Assembly (NCBI GenBank): GCA_003601535.1
Contig: PIXW01000062.1
Coordinates: 1 to 5,242, forward strand
DNA: 5,242 bases
Source of the DNA: ANME-2 cluster archaeon
Lineage (GTDB): Archaea; Halobacteriota; Methanosarcinia; Methanosarcinales; Methanogasteraceae
Reading direction: 5' to 3'
Within the stretch, counting starts at the first letter, position 1. Each line of letters opens with the position of its first letter. Positions 1-5,242 of the stretch are shown here, in pieces. Under the pieces are notes generated by a model. It searched no databases. It was not told where the DNA came from and saw only the letters and a program-made list of their open reading frames with translations. The translations under genes were made by a program, and so were the position numbers.

Positions 1-78
1 GAGTCCGGTCTCCACCATCCGGTTCAACAAATCGGCTTCGACGCCTCTGAATTTCAATGTCAGTGTGGATTCAACCAT
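1..78 (-). CDS. Partial N-terminus of a probable ribbon-helix-helix transcriptional regulator
   Basis: Reading the minus strand from ATG at 78-76 gives 26 uninterrupted codons to the window edge: MVESTLTLKFRGV followed by EADLLNRMVETGL. A short beta strand of alternating small and hydrophobic residues (STLTLKF) followed by an amphipathic helix ending in 'MVETGL' is the pattern of CopG/Arc-type ribbon-helix-helix proteins, where the strand contacts operator DNA as a dimer and the next segment is usually 'F.S.SEAIR.A'. That second part lies outside the window, so the family call is inference. The start is supported by a TATA-like box about 25 bp upstream of a transcription start predicted at roughly 82, which would make the transcript nearly leaderless. 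No strong Shine-Dalgarno is visible (only GATGAT at -4 to -9). It is divergent from the helicase gene. Other small DNA-binding or unrelated proteins remain possible. Confidence 0.55.
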   Translation of the reverse strand, partial: MVESTLTLKFRGVEADLLNRMVETGL

Positions 79-102
79 GTAATCATCTGTTTGTCACAAG
101 GG

Positions 103-118
103 ATTATATAGTATTTGC
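103..118 (-). promoter_or_regulatory. Archaeal-type TATA box and BRE for the leftmost gene
   Basis: On the minus strand this reads GCAAATACTATATAAT: a purine/A-rich BRE-like stretch followed by ACTATATAAT. Archaeal transcription usually begins about 25 bp downstream of the TATA centre, here near position 82, only a few bases before the ATG at 78. Such short-leader or leaderless arrangements are common in archaea. The spacing is the main support; no promoter score was computed. Confidence 0.4.
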
Positions 119-135
119 GTATTGTTGTGCAAGCG

Positions 136-151
136 TGCAGATGCATCTGCA
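136..151. repeat. Perfect 16-bp palindrome, possible operator
   Basis: TGCAGATGCATCTGCA equals its own reverse complement over all 16 bases; the bases just outside do not extend it. It lies about 36 bp behind the TATA-like box of the leftward gene, in a stretch without a credible gene. Ribbon-helix-helix regulators often bind short inverted repeats near their own promoters, so autoregulation is a reasonable guess. A perfect palindrome has no loop and would form only a poor RNA hairpin, so a protein-binding site fits better than a terminator. Confidence 0.35.
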
Positions 152-258
152 GCAATTCGCGGCTACGCCATCGCTCGTATCTCAGAAAATCCCGCGTACA
201 TGTTCCATCAGTCCATGCAACCGCGATCACAGTCACTGAACAGTAGGCTGTAGGTGAG

Positions 259-345
259 TCATGTCGCCGTCCCGCCCGCAAAATCAGCGCCGCCAGAATC
301 GTCCACAACCCACATCGCGTCCGCCGCAAGCCCGACCCTCAACCT
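259..345 (-). pseudogene. Possible remnant of an archaeal surface-protein gene (WVVDDSGGADF motif)
   Basis: Between an in-frame TGA at 348-346 and a TGA at 261-259 the minus strand reads 'LAADAMWVVDDSGGADFA'. The pattern 'A-D-x-(I/M)-(W/Y)-V-(V/D)-D-D-x-G-G-A-D-(F/Y)', normally followed by 'x-x-I-Q-x-A', is the entry to secreted right-handed beta-helix (NosD/pectate-lyase-like) repeats of archaeal surface proteins, just after the signal peptide. Here it runs into GGTAT and a stop, and the 'IQxA' continuation was not found in the other two minus-strand frames. Upstream in the same frame, after a stop, comes 'MLAIREVTGNA'. The recognition rests on one short motif, so this could be coincidence in a GC-rich stretch. 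Confidence 0.25.
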
Positions 346-415
346 TCACGCATTCCCAGTCACCTCTCGTATCGCAAGCATATCCAGCCGTGACTGCGGC
401 TAAACCACGCGCATA

Positions 416-437
416 ATGTTTATGATACCATAAGCAT
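416..437 (+). promoter_or_regulatory. Inverted repeat over a TATA-like element, candidate promoter/operator of the helicase unit
   Basis: ATGTTTATG and CATAAGCAT flank a 4-base spacer (ATAC) and match as reverse complements in 8 of 9 positions. The core TTATGATA (420-427) is a weak TATA-like box; a start about 25 bp downstream would fall near 448, right at the ATG at 449. That would give a leaderless message beginning with the 43-codon frame. The same symmetry could serve as a repressor site. The TATA match is poor (G inside the box), so confidence is modest. Confidence 0.3.
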
Positions 438-448
438 ATTACACAGAG

Positions 449-580
449 ATGGCTGCAAACGAGCCTGTCGAAACATCGGCTCCGGAACCCTGTAGATTCA
501 TCAAGGGACTGATAGGAGCTCTTGATCCCACTCGTTTTCATTCTGATAAACCAATCGGAGAATTTCCAGATGGATTCTGA
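449..580 (+). CDS. 43-codon frame overlapping the helicase start; probably its displaced N-terminus
   Basis: From ATG at 449 the frame encodes 43 residues, beginning MAANEPVETSAPEPCRF, containing FIKGLIGALDPTRF and ending IGEFPDGF before TGA at 578-580. The composition (balanced acidic and hydrophobic residues, no Arg or Cys excess) looks like real protein. It overlaps the helicase ATG at 570 by 11 bases. Two readings fit. It may be a separate small protein translationally coupled to the helicase. More likely it is the original N-terminal extension of the helicase: after the TGA the same frame continues PAEAQAHVDDFF, which joins naturally to SRYGRLLPIQ of the helicase if one T is removed from the T7 run at 611-617. 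I do not recognise it as an independent family. Confidence 0.4.
   Translation: MAANEPVETSAPEPCRFIKGLIGALDPTRFHSDKPIGEFPDGF
557..560 (+). promoter_or_regulatory. Shine-Dalgarno supporting the helicase start at 570
   Basis: GGAG ends 9 bases before the ATG at 570, within the usual range. The alternative upstream start, TTG at 522, has AGGAG (514-518) only 3 bases away, which is too close. An in-frame TAG at 513-515 excludes any longer N-terminus in this frame. On this basis the helicase is placed at 570. Confidence 0.45.
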
Positions 581-2270
581 CCGGCGGAGGCTCAGGCGCA
601 CGTGGATGACTTTTTTTAGCAGATACGGTAGGTTGCTTCCGATCCAATCGCGAACCATTCCGGCGGTCCTATCTGGGAAGAACGCAATCATCGTCTCAGC
701 TACCGCCAGCGGAAAGACCGAAGCCGTGATTGCGCCGCTCATCGAGCGGTATTTGAAGGAAGGATGGGGTAACAGGGGTTGTGTGAGTGACATGGGTAGT
801 ATAGGGGGTAAAAAAAGTAGAAATAGTAAAAAAAGTAGAGATAGCAGAATTGGCATGACAATCCTATACATCTCTCCGACGAAGGCGCTGGTCAACGATA
901 TGCATGACCGCCTCAAGGGGCAGCTGGATGAACTTGGAATCACGGTATCGATGAAAACCGGCGATACGCCGCGATTTAACCCTGATAAGTCTCCGGATGT
1001 TCTGATCACCACGCCTGAGTCGTTTGATTCGATGATTTGCAGATATCCAGACTCGTTCAAGAATATGAGGGCGGTGATACTCGATGAGATACATCTCATT
1101 GACAACACATATCGAGGCGATCAACTCAGATTGCTTTTAAAAAGGTTAAAACACATTTCAACCACGGATTTTAATATCTATGCCCTCTCGGCAACTATAG
1201 CAGCTCCGGAGGATATAGGGCGCAGGTATCTCGGAGATTTTGAAGTCATAACCGACTCTGGTAAACGAGAAATCGAGTACACACTTGTTGAATCAGTTGA
1301 AGAACTATATAACTGCGTAAGAAGAGAGAATATCCGGAAGTTGCTCATCTTTTGCAATAAGAGAGCCACAGTAGAGAATTTTTCCAGAGAATGTATGGAT
1401 CTGTGGGGTTCTAACCGTGTTGTCGTCCACCACGGCAGTTTAAGTAGATCGATTCGTGGAGAAGCCGAATGTTTCATGAAGGACGCACCGTACGGAGTCT
1501 GCGTGGCTACCATGACACTTGAAATAGGGATTGATATTGGGAATATCGATGCTATCGTACTTGCAGAAGTCCCGTGGAGCGTATCATCACTGCTCCAGCG
1601 GATCGGTCGGGGCAGCCGGCGTATGTCACGAAACCGGGTCTTTGCCATCTACGGTTCTGCTGATGAACAGATGCTGCTTGAACGGATGTTTCACATTGCA
1701 ATGGCAGGATATGTCGAACCGGTTGATTATTCACACGATCCGTCAGTCGTGGTGCAGCAGGTCTTCTCCTCGCTCTATTCCAGCCCGGGCGGGCTCACCG
1801 ATCACCACCTCCAGAATCTCTTTGAAGGGTTCTGTCCTGAAGACGAACTGAGAGAGATCCTACGCCACCTTGCAAAGACCGGATGGATCAAAAAATGGCA
1901 GGAGACCTGGCATGCAACAACCAGATTGATGGATCTTGGAGCAAAAGGGAAAATTCATTCGAATATTCCCTCAAACAAAATGATGGAGGTTATTGACATA
2001 GGTTCCAGACAAACAATAGGTGAGGTGCAGTATCCGGTCGACGAGATCTTTATACTTGGCGGAAGGGCATGGCTGATCGTTAGAGAGTCTTTTGAGAGGT
2101 TGTATGTAAAACCAGCAAAAAGGGGAATTGCCACTGCGAAGTTCAAAAGTTGTGTGTCGGAAGGTGCCTTCTCATATCTGCTGCCAGCTCGCCTCAAGAA
2201 GTCCGAATCAAAGACGTGGTACACAGAGGCTCTAAGCGAGATTACGCGTGTTGCGGAGGTCGTGGAGTGA
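570..2270 (+). CDS. Lhr-like superfamily 2 DEAD/DEAH-box helicase, N-terminus probably disrupted
   Basis: The 566-residue protein is an ATP-driven DNA or RNA translocase of the Lhr-like group, likely cytoplasmic and acting in repair or nucleic-acid processing. Motifs in order, numbered from ATG 570: Q-motif LLPIQ (to Q26), Walker A ATASGKT (44-50), Ia ISPTKAL (101-107), Ib TTPES (147-151), Walker B DEIH (172-175), III SAT (207-209), IV LIFCNK (259-264), the Lhr-type HHGSLSR (287-293), V VATMTLEIGIDIG (312-324) and VI QRIGRGSRR (343-351). All catalytic residues are present. A winged-helix-like segment follows (about 390-460), then IHSNIP and a beta-barrel-like end with EVIDIG, IGEV and FILGGRAW (473-501), resembling the Lhr core. 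It stops soon after the barrel, so the long C-terminal region of bacterial Lhr is absent. Oddities are a low-complexity insert at about 66-95, and an Arg-rich first 16 residues that look out of frame (see findings). The ATG at 606 is another possible start. Family is secure, biological role is not. Confidence 0.85.
   Translation: MDSDRRRLRRTWMTFFSRYGRLLPIQSRTIPAVLSGKNAIIVSATASGKTEAVIAPLIERYLKEGWGNRGCVSDMGSIGGKKSRNSKKSRDSRIGMTILYISPTKALVNDMHDRLKGQLDELGITVSMKTGDTPRFNPDKSPDVLITTPESFDSMICRYPDSFKNMRAVILDEIHLIDNTYRGDQLRLLLKRLKHISTTDFNIYALSATIAAPEDIGRRYLGDFEVITDSGKREIEYTLVESVEELYNCVRRENIRKLLIFCNKRATVENFSRECMDLWGSNRVVVHHGSLSRSIRGEAECFMKDAPYGVCVATMTLEIGIDIGNIDAIVLAEVPWSVSSLLQRIGRGSRRMSRNRVFAIYGSADEQMLLERMFHIAMAGYVEPVDYSHDPSVVVQQVFSSLYSSPGGLTDHHLQNLFEGFCPEDELREILRHLAKTGWIKKWQETWHATTRLMDLGAKGKIHSNIPSNKMMEVIDIGSRQTIGEVQYPVDEIFILGGRAWLIVRESFERLYVKPAKRGIATAKFKSCVSEGAFSYLLPARLKKSESKTWYTEALSEITRVAEVVE
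808..843 (+). repeat. Two 18-bp tandem repeat units inside the helicase gene
   Basis: GTAAAAAAAGTAGAAATA (808-825) is followed directly by GTAAAAAAAGTAGAGATA (826-843), identical at 17 of 18 positions. In the helicase frame they encode KKSRNS and KKSRDS. Positions 792-844 contain no C at all on the plus strand, unlike the flanking sequence. The unit length is a multiple of three, so copy-number change would keep the frame, but each unit contains an A7 run that could slip and break it. Confidence 0.85.
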
Positions 2271-2440
2271 GAACGTCTCTAAAATGGATTGATGGATGGT
2301 CACGGGAAGGATCCGTTATCGGGTGTTGCAGAGCAATTCTGGCGTATGCCGCTTGTGCCATGCCAATGGTTCTATATATCATTCTTTTGACCCGCAGTAT
2401 TCTCATCTCTTCAAATAAAAGTTCCTGGATTTTAATCGTA
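2271..2440. other. Convergent intergenic region between the helicase and hsdR
   Basis: The 170 bases lie between two converging stop codons. No strong hairpin with a T tail is visible. T-rich spots that could act as archaeal U-tract terminators are ATTCTTTT (2381-2388) for the helicase and, on the minus strand, CTTTTATTTG (2422-2413) for hsdR; both are weak. A minus-strand frame of 54 codons (ATG 2406 to TAA 2242) crosses it and overlaps the helicase end, but has no good start signal or recognisable domain. Confidence 0.45.
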
Positions 2441-5242
2441 TCATCCCCTCTGTATCAATTCATCTGCTATTAATTCTGCCTGTTTAATCACTGTTTCTGT
2501 TGCGAGTGCCTGCATATCCGGAGGATAACCGTATTGCCTCAATGTCCGTTTCACGATCACTTTTAATTTTGCCCTGACGCTTTCTTTTATCGCCCAGTCT
2601 ATTGATGTATTTTGTTTCACCTTCTCGAATAAAACAACAGCCAATTCTCGTAGTTTTTCTTTTTGCATCAATTCTCTTGCACTGTCATTATCCGCAATTG
2701 CCGTGTAAAAAGCGTATTCAAATTCTGACAGCCCCATCTCCTGTGGCTCTTTGTTCATCCTCTTTATCTCTTTACCGAGCTCGATTAATTCTTCAATAAC
2801 TTCTGCCGCTGTAATAACCTTGTTGTGATATCTCTTGATGGAATCTTCCAGCATTTCCATTAACGATCTGCTTTGAACCATGTTCTTCTTCATCCTGGCT
2901 TTTATTTCATCGTTGAGCAACTTTTTAAGAACTTCCATGGCGATGTTTTTATATTCCATGTTCCGGACTTCCAAAAGAAATTCTTCCGATAGAATAGAAA
3001 TATCCGGTTTCTTAATGCCCGCAGCATCGAAAACGTCTATTACTTGTTCCGTAACAAGAGCTTTATCGATAACTTGCCTGATTGCGGTTTCAATCTCTTC
3101 GTCGGTTTTACCTGTTCCAGTGCTGTCAAACTTCACAAGTCTGGCTTTTATCGCCTGATAGAACGAGACTTCATCCTTTACAGCCATCGCCTGCTCATGC
3201 GGAATGGCTATAGAGAATGCTCTTGATAATGCGGTCACTTCATCAATATACCGCTTCTTCCCGTCTTCAATGCCAATGATATGATCCTGTGCAGCGAGTA
3301 TTATTGATAGTTTTGTTGAGGTATCCGCAGCAAAGTAATGTTTGTATGGAAATCCATAAAACATCTGGGATACAATTTCAAGTTTCTCAAGCATCAGTTG
3401 AACCGCCTGTTCCTGAAGAACAGCAGGATCACCTCTTCCTCCGCTGTCAGAATAGAATGACAAAGCTTCTTTCAGATCAGAGGCGATTCCGAGATAATCA
3501 ACCACCAAGCCACCGGGCTTGTCTTTATAGACCCTGTTCACCCGTGCAATTGCTTGCATAAGCGTATGACCTTTCATGGGTTTATCGATATACATCGTAT
3601 GCAACGAAGGAACATCAAAACCGGTTAGCCACATATCCCGTACAATCACCAATTTTAATTCGTCTTCTGTGTCCTTCATTCTTTCTGCCAGAGCCCGTCT
3701 CTGTTCTTTGGTGGTATGGTGTTTTGAGATTTTTGGACCGTCTGAAGATGCCGATGTCATTACCACCTTGATTGCGCCCTTTTTAAGATCGTCGTTGTGC
3801 CACTCTGGTCTGATCTTGATAATTTCATCATACAGGTCGGCTGCAATCCGTCTTGACATTGTCACGATCATTCCCTTACCCTCAAACACTTCCTGGCGCT
3901 GCTCAAAGTGGGTTACAATATCCTGTGCAATCTGTCTTATCCGGTCTTCGCTGCCAATCAACGCTTCAAGCTGTGTCCACTTTGCCTTGGCTTTTTGCGT
4001 CTCGGCAAGGTCTTCTTTTTCTAATTCCTCGTCCAGTTCTGCAACCAGTTTTTTACCTTTCTTACTGAGAGCGATTTTTGCCAGTCTGCTTTCATAATAG
4101 ATCTTTACGGTTGCGCCGTCCTCGACTGCCTGGGAGATGTCGTAAACATCGACATAATTGCCAAAAACAGCGGGCGTGTTCACGTCTGTTTTTTCGATGG
4201 GTGTACCGGTGAAGCCAAGATAAGTCGCATTGGGCAGGGCGTCACGAGTATATTTCGCAAAGCCGTAAACGATCTTTTTCCCGATTACGGTTCCCCGCGC
4301 ATCTTTTGCATCGATGGTTTTTGCCTTGAATCCGTACTGTGTCCGGTGGGCTTCATCGGCAATTACGATGATGTTTCGCCTGTCTGATAGTTTCGGGTAA
4401 ACATTTCCTTCTTCTGGCTGAAACTTCTGGATGGTGGTAAATACCACTCCACCAGATGCAACGTTCAGCAGTTCTTTCAAGTGCTCCCTGTTCTTCGCCT
4501 GGACAGGATCCTGCCTGAGAAGCTGCTTTGACGCAGCAAAGGTATCAAACAGCTGGTCGTCCAGATCGTTTCTGTCGGTTATTACCAGTATGGTCGGATT
4601 GTCCATGGCGAGAACGATTTTACCTGTGAAAAAGACCATCGATAACGATTTACCGCTTCCCTGCGTGTGCCAGACCACGCCGCCTTTCCGGTCCCCGGCA
4701 GGTTGAGAATCCACCCCAACAAGACCATAGCTTGCCGGTGATTCCATCACCATAAACTCATCTGTCGTTTTGGTTTCAGAATATCCTGATGCCCGCAGGG
4801 TCGATTCCACGGCTTTATTCACGGCATAGTATTGATGATATGCAGCCAGTTTCTTAACGGTCACAATCGTTGTTATGCCGGTTTCTTTGTCTTCCTTTTT
4901 CGATTTGTCGAATACGATGAAATGACGTGTGATATCCAGCAAGGTTCGCTTGTTGAGCATTCCGTTGATCAGCGTTTCCATCTGCCCTATCCGGGGCGAT
5001 GCTACCGTTTTGCCATCAGTTGATTTCCACGCCATGAACCTGCTGAAACCGGCGGAGAGGGAGCCTGCCTTTGCCTCAAGACCATCGGAGATGACCATGA
5101 AGCCATTGTAGGTGAAAAGACCTGGTATTGCCTGTTTGTAGGTCTGCAACTGATTGAATGCAGATTTTACGGTTGCGTTCTCATCGGCAGGATTCTTAAG
5201 TTCGATGACGATGAGGGGCAAGCCGTTCACAAAGAGGATTAC
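2441..5242 (-). CDS. hsdR: Type I restriction enzyme R subunit (HsdR), N-terminus beyond the window
   Basis: HsdR is the motor and nuclease subunit of the type I restriction complex with HsdM and HsdS; it pulls DNA past the bound complex using ATP and cuts at a distance. The 933 residues present (counted from the right edge, which opens inside VILFVNGLPL) include part of the PD-(D/E)xK nuclease: ELK (14-16) and QLQTY, the QxxxY motif (31-35); the catalytic Asp is expected just past the edge. The SF2 motor follows: Walker A HTQGSGKS (192-199), ITDRNDLD (221-228), FTTIQKF (268-274), DEAH (296-299), GFTGTP (343-348), IVTMSR (459-464), LTGFDVP (539-545) and QAIARVNR (563-570). A helical C-terminal assembly domain ends YGYPPDMQ...QAELIADELIQRG, the usual HsdR ending, so the 3' end is complete. 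About 80-130 residues are missing at the N-terminus. No internal stop or frameshift is seen, so it looks functional. GTG at 5230 is merely an internal valine codon. Confidence 0.96.
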   Translation of the reverse strand, partial: VILFVNGLPLIVIELKNPADENATVKSAFNQLQTYKQAIPGLFTYNGFMVISDGLEAKAGSLSAGFSRFMAWKSTDGKTVASPRIGQMETLINGMLNKRTLLDITRHFIVFDKSKKEDKETGITTIVTVKKLAAYHQYYAVNKAVESTLRASGYSETKTTDEFMVMESPASYGLVGVDSQPAGDRKGGVVWHTQGSGKSLSMVFFTGKIVLAMDNPTILVITDRNDLDDQLFDTFAASKQLLRQDPVQAKNREHLKELLNVASGGVVFTTIQKFQPEEGNVYPKLSDRRNIIVIADEAHRTQYGFKAKTIDAKDARGTVIGKKIVYGFAKYTRDALPNATYLGFTGTPIEKTDVNTPAVFGNYVDVYDISQAVEDGATVKIYYESRLAKIALSKKGKKLVAELDEELEKEDLAETQKAKAKWTQLEALIGSEDRIRQIAQDIVTHFEQRQEVFEGKGMIVTMSRRIAADLYDEIIKIRPEWHNDDLKKGAIKVVMTSASSDGPKISKHHTTKEQRRALAERMKDTEDELKLVIVRDMWLTGFDVPSLHTMYIDKPMKGHTLMQAIARVNRVYKDKPGGLVVDYLGIASDLKEALSFYSDSGGRGDPAVLQEQAVQLMLEKLEIVSQMFYGFPYKHYFAADTSTKLSIILAAQDHIIGIEDGKKRYIDEVTALSRAFSIAIPHEQAMAVKDEVSFYQAIKARLVKFDSTGTGKTDEEIETAIRQVIDKALVTEQVIDVFDAAGIKKPDISILSEEFLLEVRNMEYKNIAMEVLKKLLNDEIKARMKKNMVQSRSLMEMLEDSIKRYHNKVITAAEVIEELIELGKEIKRMNKEPQEMGLSEFEYAFYTAIADNDSARELMQKEKLRELAVVLFEKVKQNTSIDWAIKESVRAKLKVIVKRTLRQYGYPPDMQALATETVIKQAELIADELIQRG

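Larger units (their letters stand above)
79..448. other. Intergenic stretch without an intact gene
   Basis: This 370-base gap between the divergent regulator and the helicase unit contains the TATA-like box (103-118), the 16-bp palindrome (136-151), a small coding-like scrap on the minus strand (259-345) and an inverted repeat with a TATA-like core near its right end (416-437). Longer open frames here, on either strand, have Arg/Cys/Trp-rich or Pro/Gln/Arg-rich compositions and no recognisable domain. No tRNA cloverleaf, transposase fragment or clear terminal repeat was found by eye. Confidence 0.5.

Noticed and set aside
386..401. Small hairpin AGCCG-loop-CGGCT
   Set aside because: Only five to six pairs and no T tract after it, so it is not a credible terminator; arms this short are expected by chance.
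261..416. Plus-strand 51-codon frame starting MSPSRPQNQRRQ, preceded by AGGTGA
   Set aside because: The Pro/Gln/Arg/Ser-rich product has no domain, the ribosome-binding-like sequence is only 3 bases from the ATG, and the frame is antisense to the surface-protein-like scrap; it is probably a composition artefact.
522..569. TTG at 522 as helicase start
   Set aside because: The upstream AGGAG is only 3 bases from it, the added 16 residues (IPLVFILINQSENFQ) are not family-like, and the other frame is more protein-like over the same bases.
284..1108. Long minus-strand frame opposite the helicase start
   Set aside because: Its product is Ser/Leu/Arg-rich without motifs, and it lies antisense to the clear helicase motifs; treated as a shadow.
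2336..2366. Imperfect inverted repeat TGGCGTATGCC / TGCCATGCCA between the convergent genes
   Set aside because: The arms pair only with gaps and no T run follows immediately; insufficient for a terminator call.
2373..2380. TATATATC-like element in the convergent gap
   Set aside because: No credible gene starts about 25 bp downstream on either strand.
3576..4097. Plus-strand 173-codon frame opposite hsdR
   Set aside because: It is antisense to HsdR helicase motifs V and VI and linker regions, Ser-rich and motif-free; a shadow frame.

Overview
The window looks archaeal, most plausibly from the Methanosarcinales/ANME-type methane archaea, but that is inference from a few signs. These are an Lhr-like superfamily 2 helicase, an AT-rich TATA-like element about 25 bp ahead of a nearly leaderless start codon, a short remnant resembling the 'WVVDDSGGADF' leader of archaeal surface proteins, and a C-poor in-frame repeat inserted in a housekeeping-type domain. 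No rRNA, tRNA, CRISPR array or transposase gene was seen.

Layout. Positions 1-78 (minus) hold the first 26 codons of a gene running off the left edge, probably a ribbon-helix-helix DNA-binding protein, with its own TATA-like element at 103-118 and a perfect 16-bp palindrome behind it at 136-151. Positions 79-448 have no convincing intact gene and carry only a degraded coding scrap. An inverted repeat and TATA-like element at 416-437 lead into an ATG at 449 and a 43-codon frame, 449-580. This frame overlaps the start of a large helicase gene, 570-2270 (plus). The 43-codon frame, the codons after its TGA and a T7 run at 611-617 together suggest that the helicase's real N-terminus has been split by a stop and a frameshift. 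The helicase also carries an 18-bp tandem repeat (808-843) that adds two KKSR(N/D)S units between motifs I and Ia.

After a 170-bp convergent intergenic gap, most of hsdR lies on the minus strand at 2441-5242. It encodes the restriction and translocation subunit of a type I restriction-modification system, and its N-terminus lies beyond the right edge.

How they fit together. HsdR needs HsdM and HsdS, which would be expected upstream of it past position 5242. The helicase is convergent with hsdR, so it is not in the same operon. It may be a repair helicase at the edge of a defence island, or a decaying neighbour. The signs of decay (stop, frameshift, repeat expansion, surface-protein scrap) all lie in the left 850 bp, whereas the hsdR frame is clean from end to end. 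That pattern suggests an accessory, rearranging region.
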